DNA of 64,000 nucleotides from Aegilops tauschii subsp. strangulata (Eukaryota; Streptophyta; Magnoliopsida; Poales; Poaceae), in assembly GCF_002575655.3 (NCBI RefSeq), contig NC_053041.3:370929054-370993053 (forward strand), read 5' to 3'. The translations under genes were made by a program, and so were the position numbers. How positions within the stretch are numbered: the first letter of the stretch is position 1; the number at the start of each line of letters is the position of its first letter. Below are positions 34,766 through 45,697 of this stretch, piece after piece. Below the pieces are notes generated by a model. The model was not told the DNA's origin. It searched no databases and was given only the letters and a program-made list of their open reading frames with translations.

Positions 34766-37700
34766 CTAGTCGCGGCGCTGGCCCTCTATCCTCCAAACTC
34801 CGTCGACGCGGGTGATGATGGGCTGGATACGCTCCTCGAGCGCCGCGAGGTCCACGTCCTCTGGCAAGCTCTCTAGTGCGGCGTCGAAGTCGAGGTTGGG
34901 GTTCCAGTACGCCACCTTGGTGAGGACCTTGGTCAGGACACCCCGGCAAAGCTTCCGGGCCTCATTGGCCAGAGAGGTCGCTCTGTTGGAGCGGAATTGC
35001 TCCAGGGCTCCAAGAACACCCTCGAAGAATAGGGTCAGTTTGGCGTTGGGACTCACGTTCGGCTCCGGGGCGTACCTCACGTTTGGCATCCCCATGGCCG
35101 CCAGCTTCGTGGTGATCCTTCCGGTGACGTCGGCGAGGCGGCTGACCCAGAGGTTTTCGCCCTTCACGTAATCCTCGTGGTTGGCGGCGTCATTCCTCCG
35201 CAGCTGCCTCTCCTCCTCCAGGTCCTTGGTCAGGGTCTCTTCCCGGACCCTGACCTCCGAAAGTGTTCCCTCAAGACCCTCCAGCTTCAGCTTCAGGTCT
35301 TTGATGGAGTCGTTGGCCTTGGAGAGCAACTCGGCCTCCACCAAAGCGCCGTTGAGTGTGTCCTTCTCCTTCGCCAGCTCCAGGACCTGTTTCTTCAAGC
35401 CATCCCGCTCCAGCTCCAGCTCCTTCACCTTGCCGGCGTGGACCAGGGCTTGGGCGTTGAGCGCCTCCCTGTGCCTCTGCTTTAGCTCCTGGGTCCGCTG
35501 CGCGATGAGCTTCTCGACCTCCTCATCCTTGCCGTGGAGTGTGGCGGCGAGCGCTTCCTCACGAGCGGCAAGATCCTCCTCCTGGGAGTTCAGCCCGGCC
35601 TGGTGCTGGTGCCGAGCGGCCTCGTCCTTGGCGGCCTATTCCTTCGCTGCCTCCTGAGCTTTCTCGACATCAGCCTGCTTCAGGACGAGCTCCTGTTTTC
35701 GCTCGGCCAGCAGATCCTGGGCAACCTTCAATTCTTCGTGGGCCTGGCGGAACCAGGCCTGCGTCTCGGTGACGCGCCCCTCGAGAACCGCCTCGGCCAT
35801 GTCCACCGCCGCCATTCTGGACTTTGCCTTATCCAGGCGGGCACGGTGAAGCGCCCGAAGCTTCTCGAAGTTGGCGCTCATGGCCCGAAGGAGCTGCTCC
35901 TCTTGGGAACCGCTGCCACCGGCGCTCGGTTCGTCAACAACCTCGAGGCCAGCGGCGGCGAGCGCTTCGTCGTCGAACACCTCCCCCTCAGTTGGCACCC
36001 TGGTGCTCGCCGTTCCTAGGAGGTGAACGAACAAGTCATCGGCCACCTTCAAGTACTTGCCCGAGCCTGAGGTGGCAGAGGAGGAAGGTTGGTCGTCAAC
36101 CACCCCCTCTCCGGCAGACCCCTTGCCGGCCTCCTCGGCAGCAGCCTTGCCGCCCTCCCCAGCAGCGGCCTTGCAGGCCTCCCCGGCGGGCTCCTTGGCG
36201 GCCTCTTCAGCGGCGGCCTTGCCGGCCTCCTCGGTGGCGATCTTGTTGGCCTCGGCCTCGGCGTCCCTGGTGACCTCCTCGATAACGGTGCCGATATCCT
36301 CCTGGTCCGCCGGGGAAGGATCTGGATACCAAGAAGAGAGGATGAGACGGGGCCAAGGTCAAGGTTCAATAAGAAAAAGAAAGAATGGGGATGGGAAGCA
36401 ATTGACTTACCCGCTTCAAGCTCGGAAGAAGTGGCGCCCTCCCCACCAGCACTTGTTGTCGGGACAGAACCCCCGGCAACCAAATTCGCCTCCTCCTCCA
36501 TATGCGTGGGCTTGGTGGTCGATGCCCTTGCCGGAGATGTCCCTCGGGGCGGCGTGGTCGAGAGGGGCGGCGTGTTGGGGGTGGCCCTCAGCGGCTCCTC
36601 CTGCCGCCATTCTTCTCCTACGAACCCGGCAAGGTCAGCATCAAGGATTCACACCCCAATGTTCATCAGCGGAGAAATGAGTGGTGAGCTTACGCTGGGG
36701 GCTGCGCCGGGGGCTGCTGTCTGGGCTGCTCTCCACCAACAACGACATACGCGAAGTACCCGCAGGGGGCTTGTCGCTTGTCGAGGCCTTGGCTCTCTTC
36801 GCCGCCCTCTGCGCCAGCATCTCCACATCCCTGCAAAGATAAAAACAAGTCAAGAAAAGCAACGCGGTCTGAAGGGACGGGGATGATGAAGGGCAAGATG
36901 CTTACTCATCCTCCACCTCCTCTTCCGCTGCCTTCCTCTTCCTCCTTGGGCTGAGAGACCCAAGATCGAAGTCGACCTCCAGGTCAACATTTGCGGGAGG
37001 AGGGAAAGGGGATGGAGTCCGGCCACGCTTGGATGAGGAAGAGGCGGTCGCTTTTTTCTTCGCAACCGCGGCCTTCACCACCTTCTTCACTGCCGCAGCC
37101 CTCGTCAGGTGCACGGACTCCTCCTGGGTCTCTTGCCACCGCGCAGTCTTGCCGGGCTGGGCTGGACCGGCTCTCTCGAGCTGGCCTGCCGCAAGATGCG
37201 CCTTTTTTCCATGGCCGGAGGGTCGTCAGCCTCGGCCTCTTTCTCGGTCGACTCCTCGACCACATCTTCGATGAGAGGGGGCCTGGTGCCGGTGCTGCTG
37301 GCCTCCCCAGCAGACTCCTCCCATCCGGCAAGCTCCTTCTCCTCCGCGGCCGCCTCGGCCTCGTCCTCCTGGTGGCCGGCGCTGCCAGCCTCCCTGGCAA
37401 GCGCCGCCTCCGCCGCCCTGGCGGCGATGTAGTCTACCTCCTCATTGGTGGTGTCCTGGATAAGCAGTGGCTCATCGCGGACGTACCTCTCCGACAGGTT
37501 GTCGAAGAACTCCTGCACCTGCTCCGCCTTCAGCTTGGCCCACTTTGGGTCAAGGCCGTGCGTGTTGAAATCCGGCATCATGGCAATGATGTCGGTTTGG
37601 CGAGAATTGTTGCTCGGCGGGACCACTCCCGCCGGCAACCCGAACAGAGGCCCCTTGACGGCCTTGCCGGCCTTCGCGGCCTTGCCGGCTCTCTCAGCCC

Positions 37701-38755
37701 TGCCATCGTCACCCACATTGAGCTGAAAAAGCCTCTGAAAAAATGGGCGTGCCCCATCACCGTGAAGTTGTGCTTCAAGCCAAGACGAAGCCTCATGATG
37801 TCGGCCGCGTTCCTGAAGAGCTAGGCCGGCCTCCCCTTGTTATGCAGTGGGGCGATTCGGCGGCGGATGAAATCGGCCCCAATCATCTTAAGGGTGAGCC
37901 TGGCCATGGTGAGGCGATGGATTCTGGTAGTAGCGACCGCGAGCTTCTCGCCGTCGGCATCGGGGTCGCTCCAGTCCTTGCGACGGACTGGCGGGCTCTG
38001 ACGAACTCGGCAGAACTCCTGCGGATCCTCCTCGATCCATAGCCACCGGCCCCGCCACTCCTCCTACCTCTCCTTCTGGGCACCCTCCGGATACGTGCCC
38101 TTCTCCTGGGTCCGTGGGATCCAGGTGACGCAGCCGGAGATGGCAACCCCGCCTGGATACGGGGATAGAAGTAGTGGCGGAAGAGCGCCGTGCTGGGAAG
38201 CATTCCGGCGAAGCCCTCACAGAGGTGGGCAAAGAAGGCCATGCACGCCACGGCATTCGGCGTGAAATCAAGAAGATGTAAGCCGTAGGTGCGCATGACA
38301 TCATTGAAAAAATCGGAGAAAGGGGGGCAGAGCCCGCATGAGAAGTAGTCAACGAAGAAAGGATACCGATTCGGGCCGGCCTCAGCAAAATCGGCGGGGA
38401 TGATGTGCGTGGCCGGATGCCCTGTCGTCTTCGCCCCCCACAGAGGCCTGAAGTAGTCCCTGAGGTGGACCGCATCGACCGTCGAGGGGAAGAGGGCAAG
38501 CTGCGTCCGAAGCGCCGCCAACTCGCTCTGAGGCACCTCCTTCTCCCCGGCGTCCTTGGCCACTCCCTTGCCTTGCTGGTTTTGGGTGCCATGGCGGCCG
38601 GGAAAGAGGTGAGGAATCTGGAGCAATGGGAGATTTAGGGCAATGGGGGCGCGGCGGCGGTGGATGGAGGCAAGAGTTTCGGCTTTTTCGCTTGAGGAAG
38701 AAGGGGGGACGGCGGTTTCGAAATTGGAGAAACGCGCAGGGTAAATGAGCAGCAT
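34766..38755 (-). pseudogene. Antisense multi-exon gene of F (putative gypsy-type transposon protein)
   Basis: Read on the minus strand, the first exon region (37883-38755) holds the gypsy-type transposon domain (HLRDYFRPLWGAKTTGHPATHI...FFNDVMRTYGLHLLDFTPNAVACM). A likely start, MAPKTSK, is at 38592 with a one-base shift just after it. A Lys/Glu-rich middle (36906-37716) follows. Clean introns lie at 36831-36905, 36618-36693 and 36322-36410. Then come an Ala/Glu-rich linker, long coiled coil and a C-terminal globular part ending at 34766. There is one in-frame TAG (35637-35639) and several frameshifts (near 38570, 38150 and 37150). Codon use is GC-rich. The family occurs as antisense ORFs in Tat-lineage Gypsy elements; the function is unknown. 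This copy is not translatable as a whole. Confidence 0.7.
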
Positions 38756-39004
38756 GCCCGCGGTTTCCGCTTTTTATGGGGAAGGCGCGGACCGCCTCTT
38801 TACTATTTACCATGATGTGATGCATGAGGGCAGCAACAGCCCCACACATGACCCCCACGTCGCGCATTCAACGCGGGTCGTGGGGAAGCGCAGCGAGCGA
38901 GGGAATTACTGCGGTAAAAACTCCGCCGCACGCGCACCCGCACACCGTTCTGGGCCTGGCCCAATAACGCCCCGCGCTTATATGTGGCCCGGGCCCGGGG
39001 CTCC

Positions 39005-39261
39005 TGTCGGTGTACAAAAGTAGGGGTCCCTTTTTGCACCCCTTTACTTGTGCGCGGGCAGTCGCAACCCCACGCTCCTGGCCACGCTTGGCGGGGCAGA
39101 GGAAGCAAAGGCACAAGGCGACTAGACCAACGCCAAGCCGGAAACACAAAGAGCAGAAGGGCGAGGTGGACTCCCCCGGCAAGGCCCTTGCCGGGGGGGC
39201 CTCCACAGCCCCGGCAAGAACCTTGCCGGGGCAACTTACCCAACGCCAGCAGGGCTGCCAC
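39005..39261 (+). repeat. 3' LTR of F, first part
   Basis: It begins TGTCGGTGTACAAAAG after a G/C-rich tract (gggcccggggctcc) and carries two strong palindromes (39173-39197 and 39209-39231). It ends in gccac (39257-39261), the duplication made by J. Confidence 0.88.
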
Positions 39262-40130
39262 TGATGTCGCACAAACTAGCGAGATGCTAATTCACGCGCG
39301 TAGACGGCCCGATCTTTCACGGCGATGCTTGATCAACAGTTCGTCTGCCTGTCCCTCCACGCAACCTCCAAGAAGAATTTCCACCCGTGTACAAAAATAC
39401 ACGAACAAAAATAATGATCCCCTCGGATCAGCACGTAGGCGTCGGTATTGATGATCAACCCTCCGTCGCTAGGAAATTTCCACGATGGGAAAATCACAAA
39501 TGATACACAAGATATAGCCGCCCGAAACCTGGACGATTTACTGTGTTGTTCATGTCTCTCAAATAAACTCAAAACTGATCTATACATGGCTGAAGCCTGG
39601 CTTTATATGCCAAAGTAAACGCACGCGGTACCTACCAAATTAGCTAGACTCATGGACAAGAGTCCTAGGAAATCACGTTATGTTCCAACTTGGTTTCTTG
39701 TCACGTAAAACACACGCACAAGGAAACAAAGTGGATATCTTTTCAAACAGAAAATAATAAACTACCTAATATAACAAACGCTGTCCTACTTTGATGGAGC
39801 TTAGGAAGGAACCTAATCTTATTTTCCCTGGTGGTGTACGGAAGGTAGGAATTACATCTTCTAGCTTGGTGCCTCATTAGCATCCGATCTGAACCTTCTG
39901 TTGTATATTCTTCTTGGTACATGCACGGTATGTCGAGAATCAACATGTACTAATTCCTTCTCAAATACAGGAGCAATTTTTGGTCCACAAAACTGACGCA
40001 CACGACCATCGTTTCCTCGACATAATTTGGTCGCATGCTTGACATTATTTTGCGCAACTTTTTCATGACTTGACTCATTAAATGACTCAGGTTCAGTAGG
40101 ATTATCGATAAATGGTGTCATGCCCGCATA
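39262..40130 (-). repeat. 3' LTR of J
   Basis: It starts tgatgtcgcacaaactagc on the plus strand and ends near cgcata, beside a pyrimidine tract (tcctcccttcctt, plus strand) that is the polypurine tract in sense. It has lost one base at the LTR tip compared with the other copy. Confidence 0.85.
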
Positions 40131-40239
40131 TCCTCCCTTCCTTGAAGAGAAACCGTCCTCGGTTTCAAGTCTATTTTTCGTACAACCTTCCTCTCCGGAA
40201 CTTGCATCTCTATGATGATTGCATTGTCTGCCATTGGTT

Positions 40240-41253
40240 TCAACACGTGCTTCCTTCCATCATGCATGAACATGTATGTGTTGGATCTTCCAGCATGGAC
40301 TGCATCATGATCAAATTGCCATGGTCTTCCAACAACAGCTGACACGTATCCATCGGCACAACATCACAGTCCACCTTATCAATATAATCTCCAACTGCAA
40401 ACTTCACACGTACCTTATGTGTGATCTTTAATTTTCCGGAGTTGTATAGCCACTCCACGTGGTGCGGTTGTGGGTGTCGCCACATGGACAAACCCAATGC
40501 CTGCACAAGATCTTTGCTAATGACATTTGTAAAGCTACCACCATCAATTATCAACTTGCAAGCACGATTGTTGATCTTACACTGTGTTTTAAAAACACTC
40601 CATCGCTGCCCTTTAGGATCACCATCCTCCTGCACCTTCTTCACTAAGAGATTTAGACCCTTCATCGGTGCATCAACTTCTTCTTTTATTTCTTCTACCT
40701 CTTCAATTCTTTTTCGCAAACGATCTTTCCAATCAGCAGCGAACACATCCATTGGCATGGGAATAAAACAAAATTGTTTGCCCTTCCGTGATAAAGAATA
40801 ACTATTTTTCTTGACATCCCGAACAGCCCCAACACGCTTGCACCATGGGTCCCCAAGTAGCAGATGGCACGACACCATGCAGACAGGACAAACATGAAAA
40901 AATTCCGCACAGCAATATTTTCCCAGATCAAAAATTAGCAAAATCTGATGCGTAATTTTGATTTCACCTTTGAACCACTTCAGCGTGTACGGTCTTTCAA
41001 GAGGCGCCATCTTCAGCCCCATTTTTTCCACCACCTCGATGCTCACCATATTGACTGCGGTACTCTCATCAATTGTCATATTGACACGTCGTTCGTTCAC
41101 GACGCAACGAGTGTGAAAAGAGTGACCTCGCCAATGCCTTCCTCCTCCATCAATATGTTCCTGCTCAACATGTTGATGCTTGACTCCGCAGACGATATTA
41201 CAAACCGAGTCGCCGTGACTAACCTTTGCTCTGAATACCACTTGATGTCGCAC
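40240..41253 (-). CDS. Tandem aspartic-protease-like protein of J
   Basis: A 337-codon intact frame; the first codons lie in the LTR, so the true start may be at a later Met. It has two homologous units. The first (about residues 45-160) reads MTIDESTAVNMVSIEVVEKMGLKM and SCHLLLGDPWCKRVGAV. The second (about 225-320) reads LIIDGGSFTNVISKDLVQALGLSM and TCQLLLEDHGN. Both match the Gypsy retropepsin pattern (catalytic D-x-G/S-S, then LLLG-P). Unit two keeps IDGGS, while unit one has IDEST, so it has lost the usual Gly. A Lys/Glu-rich linker joins them. No other domain is present. An open frame of this length in a 1.1-kb interior suggests it is either young or kept. Confidence 0.75.
   Translation of the reverse strand: MRHQVVFRAKVSHGDSVCNIVCGVKHQHVEQEHIDGGGRHWRGHSFHTRCVVNERRVNMTIDESTAVNMVSIEVVEKMGLKMAPLERPYTLKWFKGEIKITHQILLIFDLGKYCCAEFFHVCPVCMVSCHLLLGDPWCKRVGAVRDVKKNSYSLSRKGKQFCFIPMPMDVFAADWKDRLRKRIEEVEEIKEEVDAPMKGLNLLVKKVQEDGDPKGQRWSVFKTQCKINNRACKLIIDGGSFTNVISKDLVQALGLSMWRHPQPHHVEWLYNSGKLKITHKVRVKFAVGDYIDKVDCDVVPMDTCQLLLEDHGNLIMMQSMLEDPTHTCSCMMEGSTC
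41228..41240 (-). other. Primer-binding site of J (tRNA-Met like)
   Basis: The plus strand gctctgaatacca gives tggtattcagagc in sense, the tRNA-Met complement with one extra T, 2 bp from the 5' LTR. Confidence 0.65.
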
Positions 41254-42112
41254 AAACTAGCGAGATGCTAATTCGCGCGCGTAGACGGCCCGATCTTTCA
41301 CGGCGTTGCTTGATCAACAGTTCGTCTGCCTGTCCCTCCTCGCAACCTCCAAGAAGAATTTCCACCCGTGTACAAAAATACACGAACAAAAATAATGATC
41401 CCCTCGGATCAGCACGTAGGCGTCGGTATTGATGATCAACCCTCCGTCGCTAGGAAATTTCCACGATGAAAAAATCACAGATGATACACAAGATATAGCC
41501 GCCCGAAACCTGGACGATTTACTATGTTGTTCATGTCTCTCAAATAAACTCAAAACTGATCTATACATGGCCGAAGCCTGGCTTTATATGCCAAAGTAAA
41601 CGCACGCGGTACCTACCAAATTAGCTAGACTCACGGACAAGAGTCCTAGGAAATCACGTTATGTTCCAACTTGGTTTCTTGTCACGTAAAACACACGCAC
41701 AAGGAAACAAAGTGGATATCTTTTCAAACAGAAAATAATAAACTACCTAGTATAACAAACGCTGTCCTACTTTGATGGAGATTAGGAAGGAACCTAATCT
41801 TATTTTCCCTGGTGGTGTACGGAAGGTAGGAATTACATCTTCTAGCTTGGTGCCTCATTAGCATCCGATCTGAACCTTCTGTTGTATATTCTTCTTGGTA
41901 CATGCACGGTATGTCGAGAATCAACATGTACTAATTCCTTCTCAAATACAGGAGCAATTTTTGGTCCACAAAACTGACGCACACGACCATCGTTTCCTCG
42001 ACATAATTTGGTCGCATGCTTGACATTATTTTGCGCAACTTTTTCATGACTTGACTCATTAAATGACTTAGGTTCAGTAGGATTATCGATCAATGGTGTC
42101 ATGCCCGCATCA
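41243..42112 (-). repeat. 5' LTR of J
   Basis: A near-identical copy of 39262-40130 ending gcatca, followed by the gccac duplication. Confidence 0.88.
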
Positions 42113-43007
42113 GCCACCCTTGAGCCTGAGAGTTCCAACGCCCTCAAACCACATTGGAACCAAGGCTCGGGAAGCGCCTCCATGGTGGCATGCAGATCTT
42201 TGTGAAGACCAGAAGCATACAAGACTAGATGAATAACCAGAAGACGAAGATCCTCGGCAAGATCCTTGCCGAGGATACCCACGAGACACCTAGCAAGCCT
42301 CTTGCCGGGGACACCCACGACGCCGCGGCAAGACTCTTGCCGAAGACATCCGCGGGGCCACAGCCAGGCCCACATCTGCCAAGATTCCGCCGTCGTTCCC
42401 ATGCAGCTGCCAGCCCACCAACTAGGCGAGCACCTGCGTGGCGACGTGCGGCCTCTAGGCCAACTTAGCAAGCACCTGCGTGGTGGCATGCAGATCTTCG
42501 TGAAGGCTCTGCCACCGCACCAACTCAGCAGCGAGCCAGCCAGCATGACACTACCCACCTCGTCAGTTCGGACGCGCGTCGAAGCCAGGCGAGGCGCCGA
42601 TAGCTGGAACAAGCTTCCTTGTCGTCCCCGATAAAGCAAGAAGGGCACGTCGGCGGCGCATTAAATGCGTTTGTCCTACGGTGCCAGAGGCTAGACTCGA
42701 CCACTGTATGGCTTTCCACCTCCTGTGTGCCACTGTGGTAGCCCCTTTGTCTATAAAAGGAGGCCCGCGGCGTACTGGGAGAGGATTCAGACTTTTTGGG
42801 ACCCTCATGCCTTGGAGCTAGTCCAAGAACACCAGATAAACAGAAACCAGCAGGAGTAGGGTATTACGCATCACTTGTGGCCCGAACCTGGATAACCCCC
42901 CCCCCCCCCGCGTTGATCTCTCAATCCCGCTCTTTCCACAGCCCCGCGCCCGCCAACCATAGCAAAAGGGATTCCTCGTGATCTCGTAGGTGTCGTTTCC
43001 CCCGACA
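42113..43007 (+). repeat. 3' LTR of F, second part
   Basis: It starts with the duplicated gccac (42113-42117) and follows the 33170-34086 copy to the terminal CCCCCGACA. A TATA box (gtctataaaagg) lies near 42749. A C run has expanded to 14 (42896-42909) against 6 in the first LTR. A block near 33400 is absent here. Confidence 0.88.
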
Positions 43008-43934
43008 GAATCTTTGGTCTTCGTCATCACCAACCCTCCTTTATCACCAATTCCATGATGCTGCACATCGGGAGTGAGTAATTGCTTCCTAGGCTCGTTG
43101 GTCGGTGAGGAGTTGCATGAGATTCATCATGTAATCGAGTTAGTTTTGTTAGGACTTGATCCCTAGTATCCACTTTGTTCTCTATGACTTTGCCATGCTT
43201 AATGCTTGTCACTAGGGCACGAGTGTCATGACTTCAGATATGAACCGTTTATGTTTTCACCATTTTATCTATGTTCTAGATCCGATCTTGCAAGTCATAT
43301 GCACCTATTACGTGTTATGATCCGTAAACCCTAGGGTGACAGTAATTGAGATACTTTCTGGTGATGACCGTAGTTTGAGGAGTTCATGTATTCACTATGT
43401 GTTAATGCTTTGTTCCAGTTCTGTATTAAAAGGAGGCCTTAATATCCCTTAGTTTCCTTATGGACCCACTGCCATGGGAGGGTAGGACAAAACATGCCAT
43501 GCAAGTTCTTTTCCATAAGCATGTAGGACTATTTCCGGAATACATGCCTACATTATATTTATGAACTGGAGCTAGTTATGTGTCTCCCTAGGTTATGACT
43601 GTTATATGATGAATACCATCCAACGAATTCACCGATCCAATGCCTACGAGTTTTCCACATATTGTTCTTGCTAAGTTACTATTGCAATTGCTACTGTTAC
43701 AACTGCTACAAAATTGTTACTGTTGTTACCGTTACCACTACTATCAAACTATCATATTATTGTGCTATTGGTCACTTTGCTGCAGATATTTAATCTCCAG
43801 GTGTGGTTGAATTGACAACTCAACTGCTAATACTTACAAATATTCTTTGGCTCCCCTTGTGACGAATCAATAAATTTGGGTTGAATACTCTATCCTCGAA
43901 AACTGTTGCGATCCCCTATACTTGTGGGTTAGCA
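43008..43934 (+). repeat. 5' LTR of G, second part
   Basis: It resumes with the duplicated gaatc (43008-43012) and follows the 3' LTR copy at 59611-59833 (tttggtcttcgtc ... catgacttca). It then continues to the LTR end at 43934 (gggttagca), 11 bp before the primer site. Confidence 0.85.
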
Positions 43935-43945
43935 AGACCTTTTTC

Positions 43946-43963
43946 TGGCACCGTTGCTGGGGA
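43946..43963 (+). other. Primer-binding site of G (tRNA-Asp type)
   Basis: The site tggcaccgttgctgggga lies 11 bp after the LTR. It differs from the perfect tRNA-Asp complement by two transitions. Confidence 0.75.
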
Positions 43964-44186
43964 GCACAGCTATATTTGTTGAGTCACTTGGGATTTATAT
44001 CCATTTATCACTATGAAGAATATGAAGGATACCAAAACCAAGATCGTTCCCTCTAAGACGAGGGGAGGTAAGGATTTGCCATCTCTGCACTTGATTCGCC
44101 TTCTGTTTTGAGTAAACTTACAACAGCACCACATGCTATTAAACCTGATATGTTGCAAGTTATTGATGATGCTACTTCTGCTATGA

Positions 44187-45500
44187 ATGATACTTGATGA
44201 TGCTAGTACCTTGCTTGATGATAATGTGCCACTAGGTGAATTTCTTGATGAACAAATTGCTAGAGATAAAGATATTGAGAATGCTGAAACTGATGAAATC
44301 TTTGAAACTAAGAATTATGAAACACCTATTAGACCTAGCTCCCCTAGAGTTGAATTGCCTAAGATACCTGAGGGTTATGTTATGGACGAGGAGATAGCTA
44401 GAGACTTTCTTGCTTGCAATGATAGAGATGATCTTAAGAAATTATTATGCAAATTGAAAGAAAAATCTCTGAATGCTAGAATGAAATGTGATCCTAAGTT
44501 TGCTACTTCGCCTATGTTTGTTACTGATAAGGATTATGAATTCTCTATCGACCCAGAGTTAATTACTTTGGTTGAACCTGATCCTTTCCATGGCTATGAA
44601 ATGGAAACTGTAGTGGCACATCTTACTAAACTGAATGATATAGCCACCCTTTTTGCTCATGAGATGAGAAAATTCGCTAATACTATATTCTCAAATCATT
44701 TATGTTCTCATTAAAGGGTGATGCTAAGATATGGTACAATACTATTGCTCCTGGTTGTGTGTGTAGTCCCCATGATATGATTTATTACTTCTCTGAAAAA
44801 TATTTTCCCGCTCATAAGAAACAAGCTGCCTTATAGGAAATATTTAACTTTGCGCAAATTGAAGAAGAGAGTCTCGCACAAGCTTGGGGAGGCTTATCCA
44901 ATTGCTTAATGCTTTGCCTAGTCATCCTCTTAAGAAAAATTAAATACTTGATATCTTCTATAATTGACTAACCGATGCTTCTAGGGACTTTCTAGATAGT
45001 TGTGCTGGTTGTGTTTTCAGGGAACAAACCGTTGAACAAGCTGAGGAACTATTGAATAATATATTGAAGAATAATGATGTTTGGACACTTCCTGTACCAC
45101 CGCCTAAACCCACTCCAGAGAAGAGGGGTATCTTATTTCTCAGTCCTAAAGATATGCAAGTGGCAAAGAAATGTTTGAAGGAAAAGGGTATTAAAGCTGG
45201 GGATGTTAAGAATTTACCACCTATTGAAGAAATACATGGATTGATACACCACCACCACAGGTGGTAGAGGTAAATTCTTTATTAAAGTTTGATGAAGGTG
45301 AGATTACTTACAATAAACATCCTAGTCAATGCCTTTATGAATTTGATAATTATGTTATGAAACAAGATCACTTCAATGCCAATGTTATGAAACAATTGAA
45401 ATATAACTCTAATATGATTGCTCGCTTGAGTGACTTGTTATTTAGAATCACTAAGCAATGCCTCTATGGTACAAACCCAATTAGAGCAAGTTGCTAAATC
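44187..45500 (+). pseudogene. Degraded gag of G
   Basis: The first frame (44187-44714) is acidic, with repeated Asp/Glu runs, and ends in helical text. The following region keeps recognisable gag wording (LKGDAKIWYNTIAPG, then FSEKYFPAHKK) but in several frames with stops near 44836, 44970 and 44990. A further frame at 45052-45267 continues the polyprotein. The motif DAKIWY resembles the Retrotrans_gag family. The protein would form the particle; this copy cannot. Confidence 0.6.
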
Positions 45501-45697
45501 TCAAAGAGAATTGCTTAGTGAAATGAATAACAATATGAATGATTTTGTTGTTAGAGTAGCAACTAGAGGAGGCAAAATGACTCAGGAATCACTTTCCTGA
45601 GGGACACCCTAAAAGAATTGAACAAAACTCTCAAAGAATTAACACTGATACACATAGTCCTTCTAAAAAGAAAAAGAACAAGAAAAATGATAGGACT

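Larger units (their letters stand above)
39262..42112 (-). mobile_element. Element J: 2.85-kb non-autonomous LTR retrotransposon with protease-only coding
   Basis: Two direct repeats of about 868 bp (39262-40130 and 41243-42112) flank a 1.1-kb interior. LTR ends are TGATG/CATCA, and the 5-bp duplication gccac is on both sides (39257-39261 and 42113-42117). Minus-strand orientation is given by a tRNA-Met-like primer site beside the right LTR and a purine tract beside the left LTR. The interior holds one frame with two protease-like units, and there is no room for RT or integrase. The LTRs differ at about 14 sites by eye, so J is recent and was moved by enzymes supplied elsewhere. Confidence 0.85.
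18004..43007 (+). mobile_element. Element F: non-autonomous Gypsy-type element whose only gene is antisense
   Basis: Its LTRs have matching TGTCGG...CCGACA ends (the first copy has decayed to TATTGG). They are 18004-18213 plus 33137-34086, and 39005-39261 plus 42118-43007, each about 1.15 kb. The 5-bp duplication gaatc flanks the element (17999-18003 and 43008-43012). The primer site at 34091-34109 matches plant tRNA-Arg(CCT). The 4.9-kb interior carries a long multi-exon gene on the minus strand and no gag, protease, RT or integrase on either strand. Tat-lineage Gypsy elements are known to have antisense extra ORFs; here that ORF is the only cargo. D is nested in the 5' LTR and J in the 3' LTR. 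Confidence 0.8.

Noticed and set aside
36089..36886. 265-codon plus-strand frame in F, and similar GC-rich frames nearby
   Set aside because: Opposite strand of the antisense gene. High GC suppresses stops, and the minus strand carries the domain and introns.
39262..42112. Assembly-caused tandem duplication
   Set aside because: The 868-bp repeats flank a distinct interior with primer site, purine tract and a 5-bp duplication outside, so they are LTRs. The differences between copies also argue against a collapse or copy error.
42896..42909. C14 run as a special signal
   Set aside because: The other LTR has six C at the same place; simple slippage explains it.
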